This document shows, one piece after another, positions 1-8,953 of a DNA stretch of 64,000 nt. The stretch is from Streptomyces sp. HUAS ZL42 (GTDB taxonomy: Bacteria; Actinomycetota; Actinomycetes; Streptomycetales; Streptomycetaceae): contig NZ_CP160403.1 of NCBI RefSeq assembly GCF_040782645.1, positions 434,001 to 498,000 on the forward strand. The letters run 5' to 3'. The notes below the pieces were generated by a model. The model was not told where the DNA came from, did not search any database, and saw only the letters and a program-made list of their open reading frames with translations. The position numbers were made by a program, and so were the translations under genes. Positions within the stretch are counted from its first letter, which is position 1. Each line of letters begins with the position of its first letter.

Positions 1-371
1 AGCAGGCTGGAGCAGCTGTACAGACGCTCGATGACCTGCTTGGTGACGGAGCTGTTGTCGCCCAGCCAGATGGGCCCGGCAAGGACCAGGATGTCGGCGG
101 CCATCACCTGCTCGTACAGCGTGGGCCAGGCGTCGGTGGCGAAGCCGTGCTCGGTCATGTCCGGGTAGACGCCGGGTGCGATGTCCTGGTCGACCGCGCG
201 GACGAGCTCCGTGGTCACGCCCCTCGAGTCCATGATCGCCCGGCTCTTGTCGATGAGCCCCTGGGTGTGGCTGAGCTGAGGGGACGGCTTGAGCGTGCAG
301 TTGATGAAGAGTGCGTGCAGGTCGTCGAAGCGGTAACCGTCCTCAGTGGACGGGGCGGCTGGTACTGCCAT
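1..371 (-). CDS. Flavodoxin-like NAD(P)H-dependent oxidoreductase (3' part outside window)
   Basis: The reverse strand is open from an ATG at 371 through the window edge (123 codons seen). The protein starts MAVPAAPSTEDGYRF and shows a flavodoxin/FMN-reductase fold pattern: a first beta strand with a TLKPS phosphate-loop-like segment near residues 26-30, then VLAGPIWLGDNSS around residue 100, which is the typical second FMN-contacting loop of this family. Members reduce quinones or flavins in the cytosol; the substrate cannot be told. The C-terminus is missing, so length cannot be compared. It is divergent from the SRPBCC gene that follows. Confidence 0.75.
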   Translation of the reverse strand, partial: MAVPAAPSTEDGYRFDDLHALFINCTLKPSPQLSHTQGLIDKSRAIMDSRGVTTELVRAVDQDIAPGVYPDMTEHGFATDAWPTLYEQVMAADILVLAGPIWLGDNSSVTKQVIERLYSCSSL

Positions 372-609
372 GGCGGACTCCCGGGGAGGAGGGCGGACAA
401 GTCGGGGAGGCGGCACTGCGCGCCGCCCCGGCGGCAGCGTCTCGCGGAAATCGTGAATTGTCCCGTTTCGACGCACGGCCGCACGGCGCCTCTGGCCGCC
501 GTCCAGAAGTTCGTCGTGCGCCTGCCACCCACGTCGAGGATCCTGGACGCAGCACCAGGACTCACTCCCCAACCTCCGGTCTGGCGACGCAAGGCAAGGC
601 AGCAGCACG

Positions 610-1056
610 ATGACGATCGACGTGTCCGCGGAACGCGTGATCCCGCTCCCGCCCGAACGGGTGGCCGAGTACGCCATGGACTGGCGCCATGATGCCGAGT
701 GGACCCAGGGCATCCGCACCGCGGAGCTGACCCGGGAGGCGGACGAGGACGGCTTCGGCGTGGGCGCCGAGATCACCCGAACAGCGCATTTCCTCGGCCG
801 GCGCATCGACTACGTCCTGCGCGTGGCGGCGTACGAGCCGCCTCGGCTACTGGACATGATCTCCGTCGCCGGCCCCATGTCCATGCACGTCACCTACACA
901 TTCGAGCCGGACCCGAGCGGCACCCTCGCCCGCATTCGCGTCCGGGGCGGCGAAGGCGGCTTCTACCGGCTGGCCGGGCCTCTCCTGGCCCGCCAGGTCC
1001 GCACCTCCATCGGCAAGGACCTGCGCGACCTGGAGTACCGGCTCACCAAGCACTAG
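610..1056 (+). CDS. SRPBCC family protein (polyketide cyclase/dehydrase-like)
   Basis: 148 residues, the usual length of a single START/SRPBCC ligand-binding domain. The pattern of N-terminal strand (IDVSAERVIPLPPERV), helix with a DWRHDAEW segment, long central strands and C-terminal helix ending DLRDLEYRL is typical. These proteins bind small hydrophobic ligands in a cytosolic cavity; no ligand can be assigned. The stop codon TAG sits inside the ribosome-binding site of the next gene, so it is probably cotranscribed with the TfoX-like gene. Confidence 0.8.
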   Translation: MTIDVSAERVIPLPPERVAEYAMDWRHDAEWTQGIRTAELTREADEDGFGVGAEITRTAHFLGRRIDYVLRVAAYEPPRLLDMISVAGPMSMHVTYTFEPDPSGTLARIRVRGGEGGFYRLAGPLLARQVRTSIGKDLRDLEYRLTKH

Positions 1057-1067
1057 GAGGAACCTTC

Positions 1068-1397
1068 GTGGCGTACGACGAAGGACTGGCTGAACGGGTC
1101 AGACAACGGCTCGGCACCGATCCGGACCTCTCGGAGAAGCGTATGTTCGGAGGGATTGCCTTCCTTTACCGCGGCAACATGGCCGTGGGCGTGAGCGGCG
1201 ACGACCTCATGGTGCGGGTCGGTCCTGACAACACCGACGCGGCCCTGGCCCGGCCCGGCACACGCGTCTTCGACATGACGGGCCGCCCGATGCGTGGCTG
1301 GATCCTCGTCGCCGGGACCGCCCTCACGGAGGATGACGTCCTCGGCGGATGGATCGACGAGGGACGCGCCTTCGCCGAGAGCCTGCCACCCAAGTAG
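1068..1397 (+). CDS. TfoX/Sxy N-terminal domain protein
   Basis: GTG start at 1068, seven bases after a perfect AGGAGG (1055-1060) that overlaps the upstream stop. 109 residues. The diagnostic KRMFGGIAFLYRGNMAVGV stretch lies near residues 24-42 and a GWILV strand near residue 73. TfoX N-terminal proteins are small cytosolic proteins; the competence role known in Haemophilus and E. coli does not transfer to short actinobacterial homologues, whose job is unknown. It forms a two-gene operon with the SRPBCC gene. Confidence 0.85.
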   Translation: MAYDEGLAERVRQRLGTDPDLSEKRMFGGIAFLYRGNMAVGVSGDDLMVRVGPDNTDAALARPGTRVFDMTGRPMRGWILVAGTALTEDDVLGGWIDEGRAFAESLPPK

Positions 1398-1545
1398 TAC
1401 GTCGGCCCGCCCGTGCAACTGTCTGCATGCCGATGAAGCGTTGAGCTCGCAACGTCCGTGATGAGCAAGTTCTGTGATCTTGCTCGGCAGTCTGGACATG
1501 CCTACGCCCCAGTAGGCTTGTGCGTCGAACAAAGGAGCGCTGCGC

Positions 1546-2667
1546 ATGAGCTTTCGCCTGAAGGCGATCACCCGTGAGGATCATCTGGACTTCGTCCGGG
1601 CCCGGCCCTCGGCGAGTCACATGCAGGTTCCCTCGTGGGGTGATGTGAAGCCGGACTGGCGGGCGGAGAGCCTGGGCTGGTTCGACGAGCGCGACCGTCT
1701 CGTCGGCGTGGGACTGGTGCTGCTGCGGCCGTTGCCGAAGCTGAAGCGCTATCTCGCCTACCTGCCCGAGGGACCGGTCATCGACTGGGCGGCGCCGGAT
1801 CTTCAGCGGTGGCTTGAGCCGATGCTCGCGTACTTGAAGGAGCAGGGCGCGTTCTCGGTGAAGATGGGACCGCCCGTGGTGGCCCGCCGCTGGAGTGCCG
1901 AGGCGGTCAAGGCGGCGATCGCCGACCCGCAGGCCGGGCGGCTGCGGGATGTGGAGGCGACCGTGCACGAGCCGCGGGCCGTCGACGTCGCCGACGGGCT
2001 GCGCCGGATGGGCTGGCAGCAGACCGAGCCCGGCGGCGAGGACGGCTTCGCCGCGGGCCAGCCGCGCTACGTCTTCCAAGTTCCCTTCGCGGGGCGGTCG
2101 TTGGAGGAGATCCAGCGGAGCCTGAACCAGCAGTGGCGCCGCAACATCAAGAAGGCGGAGAAGGCCGGCGTCAAGGTCGTCCAGGGCGAATACGAGGACC
2201 TGCCCGCCTTCTACGACCTCTACGTGGAGACCGCCGGGCGGGACCGCTTCATTCCCCGCCCGCTGGCCTACTTCCAGCGCATGTGGACCGCGCTGAGGTC
2301 GGAGGATGCCGACCGCATGCGCCTCTACCTCGCCCACCATGAGGGCGAGGTGCTTGCGGCGGCCACGATGCTGAGGGTCGGCGAGCACGTCTGGTATTCC
2401 TACGGAGCCTCCACCAGCCGCAAGCGCGAGGTCCAGCCGAACAACGCGATCCAGTGGCGGATGATGTCCGACGCCCACGCGCTCGGCGCGGGCGTCTACG
2501 ACTTCCGCGGCATCACCGACACCCTGGACGAGGGCAACCACCTGCTGGGACTGTTGCGGTTCAAGGTCGGCACCGGTGGCGAGGCCGTCGAATACCTCGG
2601 CGAGTGGGACTTCCCCCTCAACAAGGTGCTGCACAAGGTCCTCGAGCTCTACATGTCCCGCCGCTGA
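1546..2667 (+). CDS. femX: FemAB/FemX-family aminoacyltransferase (peptidoglycan cross-bridge)
   Basis: 373 residues, normal for a FemX-type enzyme with two GNAT-like domains. Recognisable segments are PLPKLKRYLAYLPEGPV (residues 59-75), QQWRRNIKKAEKAGVKV near residue 197 and YDFRGITDTLDEGNHLLGLLRFK near the C-terminus. The family transfers an amino acid (glycine in Streptomyces) from aminoacyl-tRNA to the lipid II stem peptide at the inner face of the membrane. Start ATG follows AAAGGAGCG. It stands alone, so it may be an accessory paralogue rather than the housekeeping copy; the gene symbol denotes family only. Confidence 0.85.
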   Translation: MSFRLKAITREDHLDFVRARPSASHMQVPSWGDVKPDWRAESLGWFDERDRLVGVGLVLLRPLPKLKRYLAYLPEGPVIDWAAPDLQRWLEPMLAYLKEQGAFSVKMGPPVVARRWSAEAVKAAIADPQAGRLRDVEATVHEPRAVDVADGLRRMGWQQTEPGGEDGFAAGQPRYVFQVPFAGRSLEEIQRSLNQQWRRNIKKAEKAGVKVVQGEYEDLPAFYDLYVETAGRDRFIPRPLAYFQRMWTALRSEDADRMRLYLAHHEGEVLAAATMLRVGEHVWYSYGASTSRKREVQPNNAIQWRMMSDAHALGAGVYDFRGITDTLDEGNHLLGLLRFKVGTGGEAVEYLGEWDFPLNKVLHKVLELYMSRR

Positions 2668-2681
2668 CGCGCGGCCGCCTC

Positions 2682-2810
2682 ATGCCCATCGTCGACGCCG
2701 ATGCGGTGAGCGTGGAACACCGGCTGCAGACCGGCCGGTTGACCTGCCCGACCCGCCGTGCTGTCCTCACGCCGCGCAGGCACGGGCCGGCCGCGGCAAG
2801 TACGCGGTGA
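2682..2810 (+). pseudogene. Fragment resembling DUF6431 zinc-ribbon protein N-terminus
   Basis: An ATG opens MPIVDADAVSVEHRLQTG, followed by a stretch like the cysteine-rich start of mobile-element-associated DUF6431 proteins. Only one Cys survives where CxxC would be expected, and the frame is lost within about 40 codons. I read it as a decayed relic; the family call comes from memory of the N-terminal pattern. Confidence 0.35.
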
Positions 2811-2966
2811 TTTCGGGTCGCGTCCTTCGTCCGTCCTCGCCGGTCGCGGTGTTCGGGTTGCGGTGTCACGCACGTCTTGCTGCCGGAGTCCCTTCGGCAG
2901 CGGGCCAGAATCAGCGTCCCGTGCGATCGATGGTCGGCCCCCTGCCATCGATGATTGAGTCAGATC

Positions 2967-3863
2967 ATGGACAGCTTCGAGATCAACGAGAACCTGGTGC
3001 GCTCTCTGGTGCGGGAGCAGCATCCGGACCTTGCAGGACTGGACCTGCGTGAGGTGGTCGGCGGTTGGGACAACCAACTGTGGCGTCTCGGAGATGAGTT
3101 GGCCGTGCGCATGCCACGCACGGAGCGTGCGCCGTCCCTCCTGCGCAACGAGCACCGGTGGCTGCCCGCCCTGGCCCCGCGTCTACCGCTCCCGGTCCCG
3201 ACTCCCGCGCGGATCGGTGAACCGTCCGCACGATTCCCGCGGCCATGGACCATCGCGACATGGGTTCCCGGCGAACCAGCCGACCGCGCCCCAATCAGCA
3301 ACGCCAGCGCGGCCGACACTTTGGCGGGCTTCCTCAAGGCGCTCCATGTGAAGGCGCCCGCAGACGCACCGGTCAGTAAGGATCGCGGCGTTCCCCTCAA
3401 AACGCTCTCGGACGGTTTCGAAAGGGGACTCGCGGAAGTCGCCTCCGGAGGCGATGCCGCTGACCTCCGGAATGTCCGGGACGTCTGGGACGAGGCCGTT
3501 GCGGCTCCAGATTGGGACGGCCCGCCTGTATGGCTGCACGGCGACCTTCATCCAGCCAATGTCGTCGTCTCGGAGGGGACACTCTCGGGCGTGATCGACT
3601 TCGGTGACATGTGCGCGGGCGATCCGGCGGTCGATCTCGCGGCTGCCTGGGTGCTCCTTCCCGCGGGGGCGGCTGCACGGTTCTTCGACGCGTACGCACA
3701 CGCGGACGAGGCGATGATCCGGCGCGCACGAGGGTTGGCTGCCGCGAAGAGCCTTTTCCTCATCCTCATGGGCCGGGCCGGGGAGCGGGGCCTGCCAGGG
3801 GGCAAGCCGACATGGGGACCCGCGGGCTGGGCGGCGCTTGACCGTGTTCTGGCATCAACTTAG
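2967..3863 (+). CDS. Aminoglycoside phosphotransferase (APH)-family kinase
   Basis: 298 residues from ATG 2967 (an in-frame TTG lies at 2955). Kinase-like fold with GWDNQLWRLGDELAVRMPR nucleotide-binding strands near residues 38-55, catalytic loop WLHGDLHPANV with Asp193, and the DFG-equivalent IDFGD with metal-binding Asp211. Family members phosphorylate small hydroxylated molecules (macrolides, aminoglycosides, homoserine, sugars) with ATP or GTP in the cytosol. The substrate is unknown, and antibiotic resistance should not be assumed from this fold alone. No operon partner. Confidence 0.8.
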   Translation: MDSFEINENLVRSLVREQHPDLAGLDLREVVGGWDNQLWRLGDELAVRMPRTERAPSLLRNEHRWLPALAPRLPLPVPTPARIGEPSARFPRPWTIATWVPGEPADRAPISNASAADTLAGFLKALHVKAPADAPVSKDRGVPLKTLSDGFERGLAEVASGGDAADLRNVRDVWDEAVAAPDWDGPPVWLHGDLHPANVVVSEGTLSGVIDFGDMCAGDPAVDLAAAWVLLPAGAAARFFDAYAHADEAMIRRARGLAAAKSLFLILMGRAGERGLPGGKPTWGPAGWAALDRVLAST

Positions 3864-3871
3864 GAGGCTGG

Positions 3872-4030
3872 CAGACATTTCAGGTTGCTCAGCGTTCGCG
3901 CCAGGGCGATCGGCTTGCCGAACGACTCGCGTTCCTGGGCGAAGGCAAGGGCGTCCTCGAAGGACACCCGGCCGACCTCGAGCGCGCGCCTTGTGCACGC
4001 GGAGATCGCGATCGCCTTGGCCGACTCCAA
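3872..4030 (-). pseudogene. Acyl-CoA dehydrogenase fragment
   Basis: Read on the reverse strand, the segment encodes FEDALAFAQERESFGKPIA. This is the conserved helix of acyl-CoA dehydrogenases that follows the middle beta domain. No start, no rest of the enzyme, and both flanks lose the frame. A short relic. Confidence 0.5.
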
Positions 4031-4145
4031 CTACGCAGGGCAGCCGGCGCATCGGTGGCGCCAGCCGGCCACGGACTGCGAGCGTGCGCCGGCGAGGGCT
4101 CGGAACTTGACATGGCCGGCCCGGCGGCGCGGCTGTCGGCTCCCT

Positions 4146-4180
4146 GGGTGACCCGCACGGCAAAGCCGTGCGGGTCACCC
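4146..4180. terminator. Perfect 16-bp stem hairpin (terminator)
   Basis: GGGTGACCCGCACGGC, loop AAA, then its exact complement. It lies just past the 3' end of the reverse-strand GH43 relic and also faces the end of the APH kinase, so it could serve both strands. No U-tract, as usual in high-GC actinobacteria. Confidence 0.75.
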
Positions 4181-4199
4181 GTTCAGCGAGGGAATGCGA

Positions 4200-5215
4200 T
4201 CAGGCCCAGGGGCTGACCGCCATGAAGGAACTGTCGGCGCGGAAGGTGGCGTTGTCCTGGAAGGCGTCGCCGCGCAGCTCGAAGTCGTAGTGGCGGAGGC
4301 AGCGGCCGGGGTAGTTGTACGACTCCACGCCGACCCGAGCCGGTGACTGAACCCGGCCGGGCGCAGTAGGTGGCGTCCTGGTTGAAGATCGCCGTGCCGT
4401 TGCTCGCGTCGAAGCGGACCCGGAAGTCCCGGTGGCGCAAGTAGCGACCGGACGCGTCACGGAACGAGTAGCAGGTGGAGTCGGCCAGGCCGGGGACGAT
4501 GGTGAAGGTGGCGCTCTGCTTGACGCCGTGGTGCTGGAGGACGTCACCGGGTCGACGTAGCCGAGGCTGTCGGAGCGGACGACGGCGTAGCGGCCGGTGA
4601 AGTTGACGGACCGGAGCGAGCGGTTGGTGTTCGTCGGCAGGGTGGCGCCGACGGAGACCGGGTCGATGCTGCTCAGGGCGGGGACGACCTTCTTGATCAG
4701 GCCGGTGGAGTCGAACTCCATCCTGTCGATGGTGGTTTCGCGGTGGGTGCCGTCACCGCCGGGGATGGCGAAGCGGTGGTAGGCGATGTACCAGTCGTCG
4801 GTGTTCGGCACCTGCACCACGGAGTGGTGGCCGGGCCCCTTGATGCCCAGGTCCAGGCGCTTCTCCAGGATCACTCCGCGCTTCGTCCAGGGACCGGTGG
4901 GCGAAGACCCGGTGGCGTAGGCCACGCGGTAGTTCTCGTCCCGCGTGTCGTTCTCCGACCACATGAAGTAGTAGGTCCCCTTGCGCTTGATGACGAAGGT
5001 GCCCTCGTTGTAGCCGCTGGGGTGATGTTGGTGACCTTCGAGAAGTCGAAGGAGACCATGTCATCGTTCAGCGGGACGACGTATGCGCGGCCGTTGCCCC
5101 AGTAGAGGTACCACTGGCCGTCGTCGTCGGTGAAGACCGCCGGGTCGATCATCTGGCCGGTGAAGGCGCCGCGGGCGACCAGCGGCATTGAGGGGACGAC
5201 AAAGATCAGGTGGCG
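4200..5215 (-). pseudogene. GH43 glycosidase with C-terminal CBM42 (AbfB) domain, truncated and frameshifted
   Basis: Pieces in different reverse frames reconstruct a secreted arabinofuranosidase/xylosidase. GH43 segments are FTGQMIDPAVFTDDDGQWYLYWGN (second catalytic Asp region), NEGTFVIKRKGTYYFMWSEND (catalytic acid Glu region) and GPGHHSVVQVP; the C-terminal AbfB lectin is recognised by VNFTGRYAVVRSDSLGYV and NYPGRCLRHYDFELR. The signal peptide and first catalytic blade are missing beyond about 5215. Frameshifts lie near 5020, 4550 and 4345. CBM42 binds arabinofuranose side chains of arabinoxylan. It is non-functional as written; the repeated single-base shifts could partly be sequencing errors, but the missing 5' end cannot. 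Confidence 0.8.
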
Positions 5216-5343
5216 AGGCCGGCCAGTCAGGTGAGGGGCGGTGGGCCGGCACGGCCTGGCGGCTCGGGATGGTGCCGAACCGGATTTCGCGGGGAAGTCA
5301 TGGGGTGTGGCGGCGGCTGCGCCGCCTCGGTGAGGGGGGTTTG

Positions 5344-6681
5344 ATGAGCAACTCTCATGGGTCTGCGAACGGTGCAGTGGTCCGGAGCGCATCACGGCGC
5401 GGGGACGGGCGCAGAGTGCTTCGCAAGTCTCTGATCGCGGCGGTGGCGGGGGCGGCTGCGTTTCTCCTGACGAATGTGCTGGACCAGGAGCCGGGCCAGG
5501 AGTGGCAGGTGGTTCTGTCCGTGCTCCTCGGCGGCTCGACGTTGATCGTGCAGTACCTCGTGGACTTCGCACAGCGGTTCGAGGAGGCCGAACGGCGCTC
5601 CGCCGAGCTCCTCGACGCGACGGAGCTGTTCAGCCACGTGGATGGTTCGGTGCTCCGCTCCGACGAGGTGACCCAGCTGGTCCGCGGCTACACGAAAGTC
5701 CGTGAGCAGAGCGGCGGCATGGTGCAAGTCTTCGCCGAGAAGGAGCTGGCTCGCCTCTCCGCACTCATGAAAGACCTCGAAAGCGGTAGCGCGGACTGCC
5801 CGGGTGAGAACCACGAGTGGCTGATCGACCTCACCGAGTGCGTCAAGATGACCGTCGACGCCACGAGTACCTCGGTGGACCGGGACTTCTGGCACAGCGG
5901 GCCCGCAATGCGGTATCTCGCCGCGCAGGAGAAGGCCGTGAAACGGCGCGGCGTGGAGATCCGACGCCTGTTCGTGGTGAACGAACCGCATGAGGTCACC
6001 GACACTCTCAGGGAGCTCTGCGAGCAGCACCGCAAGCGTGGCATAGACGCACGGATCGCAGTGCGGTCACTGATGGCGTCGAACCCCTTGGTCAACGACT
6101 TCATCGTCTTCGACGGGGAACTCTGCTATGAGATCGCGCCGGACCTGCAGTCCAACCCGGACAGGACACGGCTGCATGCGAAGCCCGAGCACATCGCTGA
6201 TCGCATCAACCAGTTCAACGAGCTGTGGTCTGCGACAGGGCCGGAGCGTCTGACCACCCCCCGCTCTTTCCCCGCACACCTCTCCCCTGCCGGCTGCCAT
6301 CTGTTTCTGACCTTGGTGGACGACCACCCGGTCTCGGGGGTCCCTGCACGTATCCAGTTGCGAGTCCAGCCAGGCCCGCAACACCCGTGGTCGCAGCCGG
6401 GCGCCGACCGTCCCGAGCTCACCGCCGTCGCCACTCCCCTCACCCCGGCGGAGATCGAACCGGTCAGCGTCTCTCTACGGCCTTTCCCCTCGGGGGACGG
6501 CGGCGCGGCCGAGGTGCTCTTCACCCCCGACCAGGCCGGTACACACCGGATCCGCGTCGCCGTCCACGACCGGACCACCGGCACCGTTCTCCAACAGGCC
6601 GAGACAACGGTCCGCGTCAGTACACCAGGGGAACTCCCGTCCACCGCAACCCCCTTCATCCTGCGCACAGAAGGGGAGTGA
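5344..6681 (+). CDS. Two-TM membrane protein with coiled-coil, PLD-like and Ig-like regions (gene 1 of CHAT operon)
   Basis: 445 residues from ATG 5344, after GAGGGGGG. A basic N-terminus is followed by two predicted membrane helices (about residues 29-46 and 54-73), a charged helical stretch (76-130), a mixed alpha/beta region (about 175-315, containing AQEKAVKRRGVEIRRLFVV) and a C-terminal beta-rich domain ending in an Ig-like strand pattern (VLFTPDQAGTHRIRVAVHD). The middle region recalls degenerate phospholipase-D-like domains, but I see no HKD motif; that assignment is tentative. The stop is four bases before the CHAT gene, so the two are translationally coupled. A likely role is membrane anchor or sensor for the protease and hydrolase that follow. 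No name can be given. Confidence 0.75.
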   Translation: MSNSHGSANGAVVRSASRRGDGRRVLRKSLIAAVAGAAAFLLTNVLDQEPGQEWQVVLSVLLGGSTLIVQYLVDFAQRFEEAERRSAELLDATELFSHVDGSVLRSDEVTQLVRGYTKVREQSGGMVQVFAEKELARLSALMKDLESGSADCPGENHEWLIDLTECVKMTVDATSTSVDRDFWHSGPAMRYLAAQEKAVKRRGVEIRRLFVVNEPHEVTDTLRELCEQHRKRGIDARIAVRSLMASNPLVNDFIVFDGELCYEIAPDLQSNPDRTRLHAKPEHIADRINQFNELWSATGPERLTTPRSFPAHLSPAGCHLFLTLVDDHPVSGVPARIQLRVQPGPQHPWSQPGADRPELTAVATPLTPAEIEPVSVSLRPFPSGDGGAAEVLFTPDQAGTHRIRVAVHDRTTGTVLQQAETTVRVSTPGELPSTATPFILRTEGE

Positions 6682-6685
6682 CCTC

Positions 6686-7978
6686 ATGGCCCGAGACCTC
6701 GACACCGACGTCCTGCAGAACCCCAGCCATGACTACACCCGTTACCCCGCCCCCACCACACACCACCCCGACCTGGTCGTCGCCCTGAACCAGTACGGCG
6801 TGGAGAAGATCTTCGTCCGCCTATACGGCCCCGCCGTACCAACCTCACCGCACGGCGACCCGTGCGCAGTGCTGAACGTGAAACAAGCGACGGTACGCAG
6901 TCTGGGCAGCCGCCTGCGCCGGCGCTGGAAGGCGGAGTTCGTCGATGCCCGGCCGCCGACCGGAGAGGCGTCACCCGGCCCCGGTCGCCCCGATTTCCCA
7001 TACGCCACGCATGTGGATCTCAACGGCGAGCCCGAGGACGACCTGTACTCAGTACTCGACGAACTGGCCGCTCAAGGCGCCCATTTGCTGTTCGACGTAC
7101 TCCTCGGCGGCAGGGACCGCCCTGTCTCACGGGTGCGTCAGGTGCTGACCGAGGTGCTGTTCCGCGAGAACCTGCGCATCCGCTTCGACTCCGATGTGCT
7201 GTACCTGCCCTGGTCCCTGCTCTGCCTGCCCGCGAACACGCCTCGGAACACCGGACTCGACGCCCTCTTCAGGCGCTTCCTCGGCCATCGCCACCAGATC
7301 GAGCAGACCGGCGGCTACTACCCGGAACTCCCGGATTCCCGGGCGCCCGCACCTCTCCCGGATCATCCCTGCGTAAGTCTGAACCACGACACGGAGCTCG
7401 ACGTCGCAGGCAGGACCAAGGCGGCGCAGGTGGCAGCCCTCCTAGCCAAGGACACGACGTTCCATGAGCGCCGCAGCCGTCAGGAACTGGTGGACGACAT
7501 CGCGAAGGGAAGGCTGGACGAGCAGTTCATGTACTTCTGGTGTCACGGCCATTTCCGAGCCGAAGCTACCGACTCGCCCTTTCTGGTGGTGCAGTTGAGT
7601 GACGGACGCGACATCGACGCACAGACCGTACTGGCCCGTTGCGCCGCTCACGCAAGCACCGTGCTGCACCGCCACCCGCTCGTCCTGCTCAACGCCTGCT
7701 ACGGCGGAATGCCGGGCACGGCCGAACTGGCCCACCTGGGCGGCGCTCTCATCCAGGCGGGCGCCGCCGGAGTGCTGGGGCCTCAGATCGAGATGCCGCA
7801 GCTCTTCGCGGCCGAGTACGCCCTGCAGTACGTGACGCGGTATCTGGGCGGACAGGACACCGCAGGGGTCATCGCGCACGCCCTGGCACGCCATTTTGCG
7901 GACACCCACCGCAACCCGCTCGGCCTCGCCTACATGCTGCACTGTGGAATGGACAATCGCATGGAGCGTGCCCTGTGA
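6686..7978 (+). CDS. CHAT-domain caspase-like cysteine protease
   Basis: 430 residues, with AAGGGGAGTGA before the ATG. The C-terminal half is a CHAT (caspase HetF-associated with TPRs) domain. Histidine of the dyad is His287 in FWCHGHFRAE and the nucleophile is Cys338 in LLNACYGG, followed by LGGALIQAGAAGVLGPQIEM. The N-terminal half (residues 1-200) has no TPRs that I can see and includes LRIRFDSDVLYLPWSLLCLP, a strand set that precedes many CHAT domains. CHAT proteases act as effectors in bacterial conflict systems (for example TPR-CHAT in type III-E CRISPR). Sandwiched between the membrane protein and the hydrolase with a 4-bp gap and a 4-bp overlap. Confidence 0.88.
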   Translation: MARDLDTDVLQNPSHDYTRYPAPTTHHPDLVVALNQYGVEKIFVRLYGPAVPTSPHGDPCAVLNVKQATVRSLGSRLRRRWKAEFVDARPPTGEASPGPGRPDFPYATHVDLNGEPEDDLYSVLDELAAQGAHLLFDVLLGGRDRPVSRVRQVLTEVLFRENLRIRFDSDVLYLPWSLLCLPANTPRNTGLDALFRRFLGHRHQIEQTGGYYPELPDSRAPAPLPDHPCVSLNHDTELDVAGRTKAAQVAALLAKDTTFHERRSRQELVDDIAKGRLDEQFMYFWCHGHFRAEATDSPFLVVQLSDGRDIDAQTVLARCAAHASTVLHRHPLVLLNACYGGMPGTAELAHLGGALIQAGAAGVLGPQIEMPQLFAAEYALQYVTRYLGGQDTAGVIAHALARHFADTHRNPLGLAYMLHCGMDNRMERAL

Positions 7979-8946
7979 CGCCCGCCATCCTCGATCTGGA
8001 TCCCACCGGCTGGCTCCTGCGGGAAACCCGCACCGGCCCACGTCCCGTCCCCGAGCACCGCCTCGACGACCATTTCGCCGCAGCGCTCACCCCGCCAGAC
8101 TGGGCCACGGACCTTCTGGTCTACGCCCACGGCTGGCAGACGAAGCCGGAGTCCGCGCTCGCCACGGTCCACCGGCTCCTCGGCCTGATCACGGATCAGT
8201 ACGACCACGGCCCCTACCCGAACCTCAAACCCTGGCGGCCCTGGACCGTCCTGATCCGCTGGCCCTCCCGTTCCCGCCCGTCCCTCGGCGGTTACCGCAG
8301 CATCCGTGACCGTGCCCACACCATGAGTACCCAGGGCCACGCCTCACGCGTCGTCGGCCGTCTCCTCGGCTATTTGAACGCCCGCCGCATCGACCCCGCC
8401 GCACCGCCTGTCCTCGCCAACCGTCACGGCCAGTATCTGCACCTGATCGGACACTCCTTCGGGTGCCGACTGCTCTGCGAGGCCGTGCAGTGGGCAGCCG
8501 GCCAAGAACCGCTCACCCTGGGGTGGAGTACGCCGAAGCCGCACGGGCGACCCTTCACCGTCGACTCGATGCTGCTGCTGCAGATGGCGGCACCTCGGGA
8601 CGCCTTCGCGTCCCGCTTCACCGCCCTGGCCGAGGCACCGTTGCGGGGGCCGGTCGTCGCCACGTACTCCCAGCACGACCGCGCGACGGGCTTCTGGCAT
8701 CTGCGGGCGGAGAAGCGGGCTGGCATCGGCTACGCGGGCATCGGTACGGCACCCTCGCCCGTCTCCACCGTACGGATGCTGCCGCCCCGGCACCCGTACC
8801 CACTCACCGACCTCGACCACCGCTTCGTGAGCGTCGACGCGAGCGACGTGTTCGTGCGCGGCAACGGCCCTGCAGGCGCCCACTCCGACCATCTACGCCC
8901 CGAGACGGCACACCTTCTGCTGTCCTTGGCGGACCACTCCCGTTGA
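7975..8946 (+). CDS. Alpha/beta-hydrolase, lipase/esterase-like (gene 3 of CHAT operon)
   Basis: 323 residues from GTG 7975, whose GTGA overlaps the CHAT stop. The alpha/beta-hydrolase core is visible: strand LLVYAHGWQTKPES (oxyanion-hole HG near residue 52), nucleophile elbow HLIGHSFGCRLL with Ser161, a strand ending YSQHDRATGFWH (Asp235 candidate) and GPAGAHSDHL (His303 or His306). No signal peptide. The family cleaves esters, lipids or amides. The substrate is unknown; given its partners it may be a zymogen or partner of the protease, or a lipid-attacking effector. The downstream gene points the other way, so the unit ends here. Confidence 0.82.
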   Translation: MTPAILDLDPTGWLLRETRTGPRPVPEHRLDDHFAAALTPPDWATDLLVYAHGWQTKPESALATVHRLLGLITDQYDHGPYPNLKPWRPWTVLIRWPSRSRPSLGGYRSIRDRAHTMSTQGHASRVVGRLLGYLNARRIDPAAPPVLANRHGQYLHLIGHSFGCRLLCEAVQWAAGQEPLTLGWSTPKPHGRPFTVDSMLLLQMAAPRDAFASRFTALAEAPLRGPVVATYSQHDRATGFWHLRAEKRAGIGYAGIGTAPSPVSTVRMLPPRHPYPLTDLDHRFVSVDASDVFVRGNGPAGAHSDHLRPETAHLLLSLADHSR

Positions 8947-8953
8947 GGGGCCG

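Noticed and set aside
2967..3863. Aminoglycoside resistance gene
   Set aside because: Only the kinase fold motifs are present; no subgroup signature ties it to an antibiotic.
7541..7699. Calling the CHAT protein a CRISPR type III-E component
   Set aside because: No TPR region, no gRAMP/Cas7-11 gene and no repeat array in the window.
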